The notes: generated by a model not told the origin, from the letters alone. Positions 7,684 through 16,534 are shown, counted from the first letter of the stretch. The stretch is DNA of 64,000 nucleotides from Paenibacillus kobensis NBRC 15729 (GCF_004000825.1 NZ_BILZ01000001.1:124001-188000), one strand, 5' to 3'. A program made the numbers and translations.

Positions 7684-8523
7684 ATGAAGAAAAGAAGTTG
7701 GATGACGCTTGGCATTGTACTTGCGTTTCTTGCCACGGCATTATTGACTGGATGCAGCAGCAAAGAAGGAGGGGAAGGCAACGACGCGAACGGAGATTCA
7801 CCGTCCAAAGCCGGTTCGGCGCTGAGCGGCATCAAGAGCAGAGGGAAACTCGTCGTTGGCGTCAAGTACGACACGAAGTTGTTCGGCCTGAAGGATCCGG
7901 CAAGCGGCAACGTCGAAGGCTTCGACGTCGACATCGCCAAGGCACTCGCCAAGGAGATTCTCGGCGACGACACCAAGATCGAGCTTAAGGAAGTCACATC
8001 CAAAACGCGCATTCCGATGTTGAACAACAATGATATCGATATGATCGTCGCCACGATGACGATTACGGAGGAGCGCAAGAAAGAAGTCGATTTCTCCGAC
8101 GTGTACTTCAAGGCGGGCCAGTCCCTTCTGGTGAAGAAAGGTAGTCCGATCAAGAGTATTAATGACATCAAGAAAGGCACGAAAGTATTGGCCGTGAAAG
8201 GCTCGACCTCGGTCGACAACATCAAGGCGAAGGTGCCGGACGCGACCATCCTAGAGTTTGATAACTACCAGGACGCGTTTAACGCGCTCAAAGCCGGTCA
8301 GGGCGACACGCTGACGACCGACAACGCGATTTTGTACGGCATGGCCGTTCAGGACCCGAACTACGAGGTTGTCGGAGAGCCGTTCACCGACGAGCCGTAC
8401 GGCATCGCGATCAAGAAAGGCGCAACCGATCTTCTGAACAGCGTCAACGAAGGATTGAAGAAGCTGCACGACAGCGGCGAATACGACAAGATTTACGAGA
8501 AATGGATCGGCAAAGGGGAATAG
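7684..8523 (+). CDS. glnH: Amino-acid-binding lipoprotein of the ABC transporter
   Basis: ATG 7684 follows GAGAGGGG. The 279-residue protein has a lipoprotein signal (LLTGC), a short Gly/Ser linker and a family-3 solute-binding fold: KLVVGVKYDTKLFG, the FDVDIAKALA motif and the DMIVATMTITEERKKEVDFS stretch. It captures the amino acid outside the membrane and delivers it to the two permeases. Ligand is probably glutamine or another polar amino acid; sequence alone does not settle it. Confidence 0.88.
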   Translation: MKKRSWMTLGIVLAFLATALLTGCSSKEGGEGNDANGDSPSKAGSALSGIKSRGKLVVGVKYDTKLFGLKDPASGNVEGFDVDIAKALAKEILGDDTKIELKEVTSKTRIPMLNNNDIDMIVATMTITEERKKEVDFSDVYFKAGQSLLVKKGSPIKSINDIKKGTKVLAVKGSTSVDNIKAKVPDATILEFDNYQDAFNALKAGQGDTLTTDNAILYGMAVQDPNYEVVGEPFTDEPYGIAIKKGATDLLNSVNEGLKKLHDSGEYDKIYEKWIGKGE

Positions 8524-8597
8524 TGATCTACGAACAATGGATGGGTGGCCAAGCGCCACCCATCTTCTGCATATCGGGAATAGCGGGAGGGGTCAGC

Positions 8598-9251
8598 ATG
8601 CCGGACATATCGATTTTTATGGACTATTTCGGAATCTATATGAAAGGGTTTAGCAACACGATCTGGGCGAGCGTCATTGCTTTACTCGGCAGCTTCGCTC
8701 TTGGGACGATCATCGCCGTATTCCGTATTTCGTCCGTCAAGCCTTTGCGGTGGATCGGGACGGCTTACGTCGAGTTCGTTCGGAATATACCGCTGCTGCT
8801 GGTCGTTTTTGTGTTTTATTACGGGTTGCCTTCGCTCGGAGTGACGTTAAGCGGATTCGTCTGCGGCACGGTCGGACTTATGGTATATACCGCCTCCTTC
8901 GTTGCCGAAGCAATTCGGGCGGGCATCATGAGCATTCCGTCCGGACAGACGGAGGCGGCCAGAGCGTCGGGATTGACGTACATGCAGACGATGCGGCATG
9001 TCGTGCTTCCACAGGCGATTAAAATCGTCATTCCGCCGCTCAGCAACCAATTCATAAACCTCGTGAAAAACTCGTCGATTCTCGGCGTCTTCGCCGGATT
9101 CGACTTGATGTATTATGGCGATCAGGTGGCCAGCAAGACGTACGCCACCTTTGACACCTATATTTTCGTCGCGGCGCTGTATCTCGTTCTGACCCTTCCT
9201 TTAAGCTTTGCGGCGCTGCAGCTCGAACGAAGGTTGGCCAAGAACGGATAG
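8598..9251 (+). CDS. glnM: Amino-acid ABC transporter permease 1
   Basis: ATG 8598 is chosen because GGGAGGGG precedes it; the frame extends back to 8502, but that part overlaps the gene end upstream. The 217-residue product is a His/Glu/Gln-type permease with about five TM segments. The EAA-type coupling motif is in EAARASGLTYMQTMRHVVLPQAIK. It pairs with the second permease at 9321 to form the membrane channel. Confidence 0.88.
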   Translation: MPDISIFMDYFGIYMKGFSNTIWASVIALLGSFALGTIIAVFRISSVKPLRWIGTAYVEFVRNIPLLLVVFVFYYGLPSLGVTLSGFVCGTVGLMVYTASFVAEAIRAGIMSIPSGQTEAARASGLTYMQTMRHVVLPQAIKIVIPPLSNQFINLVKNSSILGVFAGFDLMYYGDQVASKTYATFDTYIFVAALYLVLTLPLSFAALQLERRLAKNG

Positions 9252-9320
9252 AAATGCCGTTATGCAACAGGAACACCGTGAAACGCAAGATTCGCTAATA
9301 ACGATTAGGAGGATCGGCGG

Positions 9321-9971
9321 ATGGACATCGCTGGCGCTTTCTCTTACCATAATCTCATCTTCGTCATGAAAGGCTTCGGCATCACGCTCTGGGTTGCTTT
9401 CGTCGCGATCGTGTTGAGTTTCGTGCTGGGCAGCATCACCGGAACGCTGCGTTATATGAGAATTCCGGTCGTATCCCGCATCCTCGGAGTGATCGTCGAG
9501 TTTATCCGCAATTTACCGCTGCTGTTGATCTTGTTTTTCACCTATTTCGCGATGCCGGACGTCGGTCTCAAGCTGGGGGTCATGAGCTCGGCCATCGTCG
9601 GTCTGGCGGTATTCGAAGCCGCCATGATCTCGGAAATCGTGCGCAGCGGACTAAGCTCCATCCCGAGAGGCCAGGTGGAAGCCGCCCGTTCGTCGGGTCT
9701 CACTTATACGCAGACGGTTTGGCATATCGTGCTCCCGCAGGGACTGAGGCGCATGGTGCCGCCGATCGTGAGCCAATTCATCTCCTTGCTCAAGGACACG
9801 TCGCTAGCCATCGTCATATCCCTGCCTGAGCTGATGCACAATTCGAAGATCGTCATCGCGCAAAATTTCAATTATACCCTTCCGATTCTTGCGCTTGTGG
9901 CCGTCTTGTATTTCGCGGTCAATTACGCGCTGTCGCTTGCGGCTAGGCGCCTGGAGAATAAATGGGGCTAA
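9321..9971 (+). CDS. glnP: Amino-acid ABC transporter permease 2
   Basis: ATG 9321 with TAGGAGGAT upstream. The 216-residue protein is homologous to the preceding permease, with EAARSSGLTYTQTVWHIVLP as its coupling loop and about five hydrophobic spans. The two permeases differ in their N-terminal halves, as expected for a heterodimer. The sensor-kinase gene begins 24 nt after the stop. Confidence 0.88.
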   Translation: MDIAGAFSYHNLIFVMKGFGITLWVAFVAIVLSFVLGSITGTLRYMRIPVVSRILGVIVEFIRNLPLLLILFFTYFAMPDVGLKLGVMSSAIVGLAVFEAAMISEIVRSGLSSIPRGQVEAARSSGLTYTQTVWHIVLPQGLRRMVPPIVSQFISLLKDTSLAIVISLPELMHNSKIVIAQNFNYTLPILALVAVLYFAVNYALSLAARRLENKWG

Positions 9972-9994
9972 GCATCCTCGGACTTTAGATCCCG

Positions 9995-11296
9995 ATGGGA
10001 GTCATTCCTATAGTCATACAAAAGTGGTCCAAATCCGAAAGCATGCAAATAACCGTCGTCTCCATCGTCGTAGCGGTTGCCGGGGAATTCAAGATCAACC
10101 CGTTCATCGGCGAGGTTTTTCGCATCGGTCTTGGCAGTAGCGCCTTTCTGTTCCTGCTTCTGTTGATGAGCCATCTGCATTATTGGCGGACAGGGATCGC
10201 CACAGGCGCGGCGGTGCTGCTGTTTCGGGTATCTTTTGACGGAGCCGCCTCGGCCGGCACGTTCTATCTTCTCGACAGCGTGAAGACGCACTTCTCCGCA
10301 ATGCTCTATTACATCGTCTTCGGGGCCGGAATGGCCCTCATTCAACGCAGATTGCATCAATTGAATCCGCTTATTCTCGGCGCGTGCGTGTCGCTGATCG
10401 ACGTTGTCTCCAATGAAGCGGAGCTGCTGATGCGCAGCGTCGCTTTCGGACTGCCGCATTTTCAAACCAATCAGTGGATGCTGATTTCGGTCATCGCCGT
10501 GGTGCGCAGCTATTTTACGACGGGCATCTACAGCAGCATTGCCGTGCACCAAATGCGAAGCGTTCACGCCGAACAGCAAAAACGGATCGAACAAATGATC
10601 AATGTCGGCAGCGGGCTCTATGGCGAGGTCTTCTATTTGCGCAAATCGATGGATGTAATCGAACAGATTACCGCGAAGAGCCACGATCTGTACGGTCTTC
10701 TGAGCAAAGAAGGGCTGAACGACTACAGCCGGTCCGTTCTCGAGATTACCCAGCAGATTCACGAGGTGAAGAAGGATTCGCAGCGAATCCTGGCTGGACT
10801 GATGAAGCTGGTCGACCTGGAGAGCGCCTCGGAAATGACCTTAGCGGAGATCGTGGAACTTGTGGTTAAGTCGAACGGCGAATACAGCCGGATGCTGAAG
10901 AAAGAGGTACTGATCGAGAAGGACGTCGGCATCGATTACCTGACCGCCCACTACATACCGCTTATTACCGTGCTTAACAATTTGGCGGCCAACTCGGTCG
11001 AAGCGATCGAGCGGCTTGGAACAATACGCATCCACGTACGCGAACGAGAAGGAGAAACCTTGTTTATCGTCAGCGATACGGGGACGGGGATCGACGAACA
11101 AGATAAGGATATGGTGTTCGAGCCCGGGTTTACGACCAAATTCAATCAGGAAGGCGTCGCTGCGACCGGCATCGGCCTCTCGCATGTTCGCGATATCGTC
11201 GGCTCGTTCACCGGCAGACTCCTCCTGATCGAACCAGGGCGGGATACCACGTTTGCCGCGGCTTTTCCGACCGTTAAGTTGAAGAAGGGAGTGTAG
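9995..11296 (+). CDS. glnK: GlnK-like membrane sensor histidine kinase
   Basis: A 433-residue protein with about six hydrophobic segments in the first 190 residues (no large extracellular domain). A dimerisation helix with the sequence SGLYGEVFYLRKSMDVIEQI follows, then an ATPase domain with N-box NNLAANSVEAIE, DTGTGI, and GIGLSHVRDIV. This matches the GlnK (YcbA) type, which in Bacillus subtilis works with GlnL to induce glutamine utilisation genes. The canonical HELRTP H-box is absent, as is usual in this subgroup. The start is uncertain: ATG 9995 lacks a good ribosome site. Its position directly behind a glutamine-type transporter supports glutamine sensing (inference). Confidence 0.8.
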   Translation: MGVIPIVIQKWSKSESMQITVVSIVVAVAGEFKINPFIGEVFRIGLGSSAFLFLLLLMSHLHYWRTGIATGAAVLLFRVSFDGAASAGTFYLLDSVKTHFSAMLYYIVFGAGMALIQRRLHQLNPLILGACVSLIDVVSNEAELLMRSVAFGLPHFQTNQWMLISVIAVVRSYFTTGIYSSIAVHQMRSVHAEQQKRIEQMINVGSGLYGEVFYLRKSMDVIEQITAKSHDLYGLLSKEGLNDYSRSVLEITQQIHEVKKDSQRILAGLMKLVDLESASEMTLAEIVELVVKSNGEYSRMLKKEVLIEKDVGIDYLTAHYIPLITVLNNLAANSVEAIERLGTIRIHVREREGETLFIVSDTGTGIDEQDKDMVFEPGFTTKFNQEGVAATGIGLSHVRDIVGSFTGRLLLIEPGRDTTFAAAFPTVKLKKGV

Positions 11297-11301
11297 GCGC
11301 A

Positions 11302-12201
11302 ATGCTATCGTTCTGTATTGTCGACGACGATGCGGTAAGCAGGCGTATGCTGCAGACGATTATCGAGAAAAGCGGCGTCGGCGAGGTGCTCGGAATGGCG
11401 TCGGGCGGCGTTGAAGGGAAGCTGCTTGTACTGGACGAGAACCCCGATGTCGTGCTCATTGATCTATTGATGCCGGACCAGGACGGAATTAAAACGATCA
11501 CGCGGCTGAAACAGGAAGGGTACGAGGGCAAGTATGTCATGATCTCACAGGTCGAGAATAAAGAAATGATCAGCAAAGCGTATCAAGCGGGAATTGAATT
11601 TTATATCCAGAAGCCGATTAATCGGGTGGAAGTCAAAGCCGTGCTTGGTAAAGTAAGCGAGCAGTGGCGAATGGCCCGTTATCTGAAGGAAATCAAACAG
11701 TCGATCGCGAAGCTAGATGACTTGAGCTCGGAGCCCGCGGGCACGCGAAAGAAGCACGATGCCAAAGAAATCATGCGTATGATCTTAATGGATATGGGCA
11801 TCATCGGGGAGAGCGGAAGCCATGACATCATTGAGATGATGTCATGGCTGATTGGGCGGCATCAGGGCGTGGGCTTTCCACCACTGAAAGCGTTATACGA
11901 GGTCGGAGCCCGGACGAGCAAGCCAGAAGGCGGCGATATTGAGAAGGAAGGGAAAGCGCTCGAGCAGCGCGTTCGACGGACCGTCATCGCCGCTTTATCC
12001 AACTTGGCGAGCATCGGGCTCACGGATTACAGTCACCCGAAGTTCGAGCGTTACGCGCCGCTTTATTTCGACTTCGAAGACGTGCGTCTCAAGATGCGAG
12101 AAATCGACGAGAAATGCCCACAGGAAAAGCGCAAAGTCAATATCAAGAAATTTCTTCAAGTCCTATACCTGGAAACGCTGGATAAAATGAAAAATCAATG
12201 A
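11302..12201 (+). CDS. glnL: GlnL-like response regulator with YcbB DNA-binding domain
   Basis: ATG 11302 lies 5 nt after the kinase stop, with GGGAGTG upstream. The 299-residue protein has a receiver domain (acidic D8-D10, phosphoacceptor D54 in VLIDLLMPD, conserved Lys in IQKPI). It continues into the YcbB-type C-terminal domain (about 140-299), containing LIGRHQGVGFPPLKALYE and the terminal KKFLQVLYLETLDKM. It is the partner of the kinase and probably activates the transporter operon or glutamine genes elsewhere. It ends the operon; a repeat-associated terminator follows at 12292. Confidence 0.85.
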   Translation: MLSFCIVDDDAVSRRMLQTIIEKSGVGEVLGMASGGVEGKLLVLDENPDVVLIDLLMPDQDGIKTITRLKQEGYEGKYVMISQVENKEMISKAYQAGIEFYIQKPINRVEVKAVLGKVSEQWRMARYLKEIKQSIAKLDDLSSEPAGTRKKHDAKEIMRMILMDMGIIGESGSHDIIEMMSWLIGRHQGVGFPPLKALYEVGARTSKPEGGDIEKEGKALEQRVRRTVIAALSNLASIGLTDYSHPKFERYAPLYFDFEDVRLKMREIDEKCPQEKRKVNIKKFLQVLYLETLDKMKNQ

Positions 12202-12269
12202 GCTGAAAGCCGTAAATTAGAATCAATGTCAATCGACAAGAGTAAAACTCCTCCGACAATTTGTAAGAG

Positions 12270-12316
12270 GACAAGAACATATATCCATGAGAATCCGCCA
12301 TTTGAGCGGATTTTTT
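12270..12316 (+). repeat. GACAAGAAC-family repeat, copy C, with terminator-like hairpin
   Basis: GACAAGAACATATATCC at 12270, then AATCCGC / GCGGATT hairpin (12292-12312) and TTTTTTATTTTA. This has the layout of copy H: one core unit, about 15-20 nt, then a GC hairpin with a T-tract. It probably also terminates glnL transcription. Confidence 0.65.
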
Positions 12317-12366
12317 ATTTTATGGATAACTCAGTGTAACCTAAGTTCTCTAAGCCTAATGTTATG

Positions 12367-12423
12367 TATTTACGAAGGTCGTCAATTTGCTTAATATGGA
12401 ATTATTATTGAAATTCGTAAATA
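12367..12423. repeat. Inverted repeat TATTTACGAA / TTCGTAAATA upstream of the nucleotidyltransferase
   Basis: Perfect 10-bp arms at 12367-12376 and 12414-12423 with a 37-nt loop, ending 85 nt before the gene at 12509. Could be an operator or a leader hairpin; nothing more can be said. Confidence 0.45.
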
Positions 12424-12508
12424 AGACGGTTATCGGAGAAATAGCCTCTCGGGCTCGTGAATAACAGAACGTAAGCCGAAAGAAGTTCTTAATTTAGGAG
12501 AAGTCTAT

Positions 12509-13282
12509 ATGATATTAGAAAAAGTTATAAATAGAATTGTAATACAAAGTGAATATAAGGATTTTGTTGATAAGTATATAAATAATATACTTACTGAATT
12601 TAAAGGTAAGATTCATAGCATTTATATGTGTGGCTCGATTCCAAAAGGAACTGCTATACCTTTTAAGTCAGATGCAGACTTTACTATTGTATGTGTAAAT
12701 CCCAAAGATATTGATTACGAAAGATTGACAAATATTAAAGATAGGCTTTTGGAAGAATATCCGGTAGTGACTAAGATTGATACGATAATTTGCTCGATTG
12801 ACGATGTATTAAGTAAATCAAATGAGTGGGGTTTTTGGGTTAAGATAATTTGTGTTTGCGTATATGGTCATGACGCTGGTGAAAAAGTACCACCCATAAT
12901 CATTTCTCCAGAGTTCATTATAGCCTTAAATACAGAGACCAAGGAGGAAGTAGATCGTATACATCGTTTACTTTCTAATGCTAGTCATAACACAATGAAA
13001 ACTAGATATATTAAAGGGTACTCTAAGAGATTAATTCGTGCATTATACTCTTTGGTTTTAGAAGATACAGGTGTATGGCAAGATGACATTATTAAGATGA
13101 AGAATGCCATATTAAACTATTGTGAGATTGACTCCGCCTTAGTTGATTATCTGTATGCTTGTTACTTAGATAGTAATGTACTTGTTGAAGAGTTTCTGGG
13201 AATTGCAGATGAAGTATTTAGCTATTTTGAGAACGCCTTAAATGCAATGGCTGCAATGTCTACCCGGCGAGAATCTGATTAA
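12509..13282 (+). CDS. Nucleotidyltransferase-domain protein (aminoglycoside-adenylyltransferase-like)
   Basis: ATG 12509 follows TTAGGAGAAG. The 257-residue protein carries a pol-beta-type nucleotidyltransferase core: CGSIPKGTA (Gly-Ser helix turn) followed by KSDADFTIV (the two metal-binding Asp) and a third acidic strand KIDTIICS. The helical C-terminal half resembles the substrate domain of adenylyltransferases such as ANT(9)/AadA. It could modify an aminoglycoside or act as a toxin-like transferase, but the substrate is unknown. The gene is much more AT-rich than the gln operon beside it and sits between repeat copies, which suggests acquisition (inference). Confidence 0.65.
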   Translation: MILEKVINRIVIQSEYKDFVDKYINNILTEFKGKIHSIYMCGSIPKGTAIPFKSDADFTIVCVNPKDIDYERLTNIKDRLLEEYPVVTKIDTIICSIDDVLSKSNEWGFWVKIICVCVYGHDAGEKVPPIIISPEFIIALNTETKEEVDRIHRLLSNASHNTMKTRYIKGYSKRLIRALYSLVLEDTGVWQDDIIKMKNAILNYCEIDSALVDYLYACYLDSNVLVEEFLGIADEVFSYFENALNAMAAMSTRRESD

Positions 13283-13327
13283 CCGCAGCGTTGAGGCGTT
13301 TGGTAACCGTCTCTCGGTTAGCAGAAT

Positions 13328-13369
13328 GTTTAGCATATGTTTAGAAAATCCTACTTTTCAGTTTATAAT
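13328..13369 (+). promoter_or_regulatory. Promoter with GTTTAG-N5-GTTTAG tandem site, upstream of the kinase gene
   Basis: GTTTAG occurs at 13328 and 13339 (11-bp period) and TATAAT at 13364, 25 bp after the second copy begins. The same arrangement, with the same distances, occurs at 15665-15706. Probable binding site of the response regulator encoded at 14875. Confidence 0.65.
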
Positions 13370-13456
13370 TTACGATTATTATCTAACTTAAGAAACTAAT
13401 TTTTTCTATGGGAATCGTTGAAATGACTTTTCATGCAATTCTTTTGAGGTGCCGCG

Positions 13457-14878
13457 ATGAAAGTGGGAAAACGACTATTTATTTCTAATACTCTGATGGT
13501 GCTGTCAACTTTGTTGGTGTTGCTTGCAATAGGCGGTGGAACGATTTGGGCGAACCAGGTGGAGTTCAATAAAAACACTCAACTTGACGGTAACATCTTC
13601 AGGGTTAAGTCTGTTTTGGAGCAACAACAAGGCGCCGTTCCCGATTGGACTGCGCTTAGTGCCGCTCTGGCAGACTATGATTATCAACTTTATGTGGAAC
13701 AGGGTAATACATTAGTTTACTCCAATGTGAAGTACCCCAAAATTGCATCCTATCTGCAAAAGCTCCAATTGAGCGCCGATCAGACAAGCGTGTTTTATGA
13801 GGATGGCGTGACGGCGATTGGAACACTCATTTCTATCGGAGATGAAGCCTATCTTGTGAGTGCAACTACGAGCAGCATTCATACCCAATGGTTTGGTGCA
13901 GACCGGAGCCGGTTTGACAGTTTCCTGATTACCTTCCTGCTTGTGGGACTTGCAGCTATTGCTGTCCTTTTGTTTATCAGTCAGTTGTTTACCACGCGAC
14001 TCGTCAGGCGCATCATGACGCCGATCAATAAGTTGACCGAAAGTGCTAAGCGCATCGAAGAAGGCGATCTCTCAACCCCCATTGTCTATGCGGGAGAAGA
14101 TGAATTTGAATCCGTATGCACTTCCTTCAATCAGATGCAGGCTCATCTCAGAAACGAACAGGGTAAAAACTCCACATACGAAAAAGCTCGTACAGATATG
14201 ATCTCCGGCATTTCTCACGATTTGAGAACACCACTCACCTCTGTCAAAGGGTATATAAAGGGCTTGCAGGACGGAATCGCAAACACACAAGAAAAGCAAA
14301 AAGAATATCTATCGATAGCATACAATAAGGCCTGCGATATGGACGTGCTGCTGCAACGATTATTCTACTTCTCGAAGCTGGAAACAGGTAATCTGCCTTT
14401 CTTTCCGATAGATACAGACATGGGCAAGTTCGCTGAGAAATATGCTTTGGATATTCAGGATGATTTGAAGCAGAAGAATGCTTCAATCATGTTTGAGAAA
14501 TCCGACGGCAGTCATTGGGTACGGATCGACACAGAGCAAATGAGACAGGTGCTAGCTAATCTCGTTGAGAACGCACTGCGATATGCAGGTGCAGAATCGT
14601 TAAAGCTCTCTCTTACGGTTACACAGGCAAATGAAAATGTAGTTCTTCGCTTTGCAGATAACGGAAACGGCGTATCACCGGAGAAGCTGCCTCACTTGTT
14701 TGAGCAGTTTTATCGCGGAGATGAATCAAGAAACACCAAAAACAGCGATGGAACCGGTCTTGGGCTGTATATCGTGAAATACATTATTGAGGCGCAGGGC
14801 GGAACTGTTGTCGTCGAGAACGATCAGGGGTTGAAATTTACGATCACTTTGCCCTCGGTGAAAGGCGGAAGAACATGA
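13457..14878 (+). CDS. Sensor histidine kinase, HAMP type
   Basis: ATG 13457 follows GAGGTG. The 473-residue kinase has TM1 (about 10-32), an extracytoplasmic domain of about 120 residues, TM2 (about 155-177), HAMP, H-box GISHDLRTPLTSVKGY, N-box NLVENALRYAG, DNGNGV and GTGLGLYIVKYI. All catalytic boxes are intact. It overlaps the regulator gene by four bases. The arrangement kinase-then-regulator and the H-box resemble kinases of envelope-stress or glycopeptide-type systems in Firmicutes. Promoter evidence ties it to the small membrane protein at 15776. Confidence 0.92.
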   Translation: MKVGKRLFISNTLMVLSTLLVLLAIGGGTIWANQVEFNKNTQLDGNIFRVKSVLEQQQGAVPDWTALSAALADYDYQLYVEQGNTLVYSNVKYPKIASYLQKLQLSADQTSVFYEDGVTAIGTLISIGDEAYLVSATTSSIHTQWFGADRSRFDSFLITFLLVGLAAIAVLLFISQLFTTRLVRRIMTPINKLTESAKRIEEGDLSTPIVYAGEDEFESVCTSFNQMQAHLRNEQGKNSTYEKARTDMISGISHDLRTPLTSVKGYIKGLQDGIANTQEKQKEYLSIAYNKACDMDVLLQRLFYFSKLETGNLPFFPIDTDMGKFAEKYALDIQDDLKQKNASIMFEKSDGSHWVRIDTEQMRQVLANLVENALRYAGAESLKLSLTVTQANENVVLRFADNGNGVSPEKLPHLFEQFYRGDESRNTKNSDGTGLGLYIVKYIIEAQGGTVVVENDQGLKFTITLPSVKGGRT

Positions 14879-15570
14879 CGAAAATATTGATTGCCGAAGA
14901 CGATGCCGAAATCGCCAGTCTGGAAAGGGATTACCTGGAAATTAACGGCTTTGAAATAGAAATTGTGGCAGACGGCAGCAAGGTAGTGAAAACCATCTTA
15001 GAGGGAAGCTATGACCTTATTATTTTAGACCTTATGCTTCCCGGAAGCAGCGGCTATGATATTTGTCGTGAAATTCGTAATCAGATTGATATTCCGATTC
15101 TCATGGTGACGGCCAAAACGGAATCCATTGATAAAATCCGCGGGCTTGGCTTAGGAGCGGATGACTATATTGCAAAGCCTTTCGACCCTGCGGAATTGGT
15201 GGCCAGGGTCAAGTCTCATTTGAGTCGTTATGACCGTCTTACTCATGCATCCTCTCGAAATTCGGAAGAAAGCGCAATCCATATTGGCAACCTGAGAATT
15301 ATGACCCGGAGCTGGAAGGTATATCGTGACGGACAGGAAATCAAATTTCCAAACCGGGAGTTTGAGCTGTTGAAGTTCCTTGCCACGAACCCGAACATCG
15401 TTTTCTCCAAAGACCATCTTTTTGAAAAGATTTGGGGATATGATTATGGCGGAGACAGCGCCACGGTGACTGTTCACATCAACCGCATTCGGGAGAAAAT
15501 CGAGGAAGATCCCTCGAAACCAAGAATGATTGAAACTGTCTGGGGTGCTGGCTATCGGCTAAACCTGTAA
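14875..15570 (+). CDS. OmpR/VanR-type response regulator
   Basis: A 231-residue regulator with receiver residues E8-D9-D10, D52 in LIILDLMLPG, TAKTES and K in DDYIAKPFDP. Its winged-helix domain ends TVWGAGYRLNL. The ATGA overlap with the kinase gene makes the pairing secure. It probably binds GTTTAG-N5-GTTTAG found both upstream of its own operon and upstream of 15776, implying autoregulation plus control of the cytochrome-like gene (inference from sequence). Confidence 0.93.
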   Translation: MTKILIAEDDAEIASLERDYLEINGFEIEIVADGSKVVKTILEGSYDLIILDLMLPGSSGYDICREIRNQIDIPILMVTAKTESIDKIRGLGLGADDYIAKPFDPAELVARVKSHLSRYDRLTHASSRNSEESAIHIGNLRIMTRSWKVYRDGQEIKFPNREFELLKFLATNPNIVFSKDHLFEKIWGYDYGGDSATVTVHINRIREKIEEDPSKPRMIETVWGAGYRLNL

Positions 15571-15621
15571 TGGACAGAGGGTAGAAGCAAAGGGGTAGAA
15601 GCATACGTATTGGAACAAGCG

Positions 15622-15662
15622 AAACCATGCTCCCGTTGTATTACCGGTGGCATGGTTTTTCT
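15622..15662 (+). terminator. Rho-independent terminator after the response regulator
   Basis: AAACCATGC (15622-15630) pairs with GCATGGTTT (15650-15658), followed by a T-rich run. It separates the regulatory operon from the promoter at 15665. Confidence 0.8.
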
Positions 15663-15664
15663 TT

Positions 15665-15706
15665 GTTTAGAAATCGTTTAGATCTTTTCACCTTCCAGTT
15701 TATAGT
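15665..15706 (+). promoter_or_regulatory. Promoter with GTTTAG-N5-GTTTAG tandem site, upstream of the cytochrome-like gene
   Basis: GTTTAG at 15665 and 15676, and TATAGT at 15701. Spacing equals that of 13328-13369 base for base: 11 bp between repeats, 25 bp from the second repeat to the -10. Confidence 0.65.
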
Positions 15707-15775
15707 GGATTGTTATCATGATATCAGTACAGTTGATCTTTCGTAACGATCAGCCTATGAAAAGGAGGCAATAAA

Positions 15776-16345
15776 ATGTCCAAAAGTAAATTAATTTGGA
15801 TTCCAGCAGTTCTTGTTATAGGGATAGCATTAGGCTTATTGATTTACTCTTATTTTGTTCCACACGTTAGAACGGGGCGTACTCCGACAGCGGAGCTGTT
15901 TAATAACTTCGGCAGGGTTGCTGTTTTTTGCGGCGCGGCCAGTTTTTTGTGGCTTCGTTTCAAATATTTACGAAAGTCGTCTTCTTTCTTTATTCGGAAG
16001 CTTAGCAGATGGGTTCGCTCTATTCACGAGCTTGCAGGGTACCTGACTGTTGCGGCTATTGTTGTACACGGAGCCTACTTCTTATTGTTCTCGGCGCTCA
16101 AACCGGAGACGTTCATCGGACTTGCGGCATTTGCCGTTCTGCTAGCCATCGGGGGCTATGGAATCCTGATTAAACAGGTTCGAAACGTGTGGATGCGAAG
16201 TGTTCACCGCATGCTGAGTATCGCTTGGATTCCATTATTGCTTATCCATGCTGGAGGTGCTTTATTCGTCGCATCATTCATGTCCGCAGCGATATGTGGA
16301 GTAGTATGGATCATTGTAAAATTTACAAAATCAGTTCCGCAATAG
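15776..16345 (+). CDS. Small multi-span membrane protein, cytochrome b/ferric-reductase-like
   Basis: ATG 15776 follows AAAGGAGG. The 189-residue product has about five hydrophobic helices. Histidines fall inside or beside helices in a pattern like haem-b ligands: IHELAGYL, VVHGAYF, VHRMLSIAW and LLIHAGG. That pairing on two helices suggests transmembrane bis-histidine haem binding, as in ferric-reductase-like or DUF4405-type proteins. No soluble flavin domain is attached. Its promoter shares the tandem GTTTAG motif with the neighbouring two-component operon, so it is probably that system's main target. The haem role is inferred. Confidence 0.6.
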   Translation: MSKSKLIWIPAVLVIGIALGLLIYSYFVPHVRTGRTPTAELFNNFGRVAVFCGAASFLWLRFKYLRKSSSFFIRKLSRWVRSIHELAGYLTVAAIVVHGAYFLLFSALKPETFIGLAAFAVLLAIGGYGILIKQVRNVWMRSVHRMLSIAWIPLLLIHAGGALFVASFMSAAICGVVWIIVKFTKSVPQ

Positions 16346-16420
16346 TGTGAAAACGCTACTGGAATGCAGCTTAAATGTACTCACCTAGCATGCGAATCTA
16401 TATTAATCTTTTTTATTTAT

Positions 16421-16507
16421 CGGCTCAAGTTCTTGTCATTTTCCGATGACAAGAACTTGAGCCGATTCCCGATTGGTGACAAGAACATTGTCCGATTGCC
16501 GACAAGT
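16421..16507. repeat. GACAAGAAC-family repeat, copy D (hairpin plus further units)
   Basis: CGGCTCAAGTTCTTGTCAT (16421-16439) is perfectly complementary to 16446-16464 across a 6-nt loop. A further GTGACAAGAACATTG unit starts at 16478, exactly 30 bp after the arm's core at 16448, and a partial GACAAG follows at 16501. The arms are identical to those of copy J, 10.6 kb away. Confidence 0.88.
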
Positions 16508-16534
16508 AGCCGGGGCCGACCTGTAATTTGTTGA

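Noticed and set aside
9968-10762. Long leftward frame opposite the GlnK-like gene
   Set aside because: Shadow of a GC-rich coding strand; composition rich in His, Gln and Arg with no motif.
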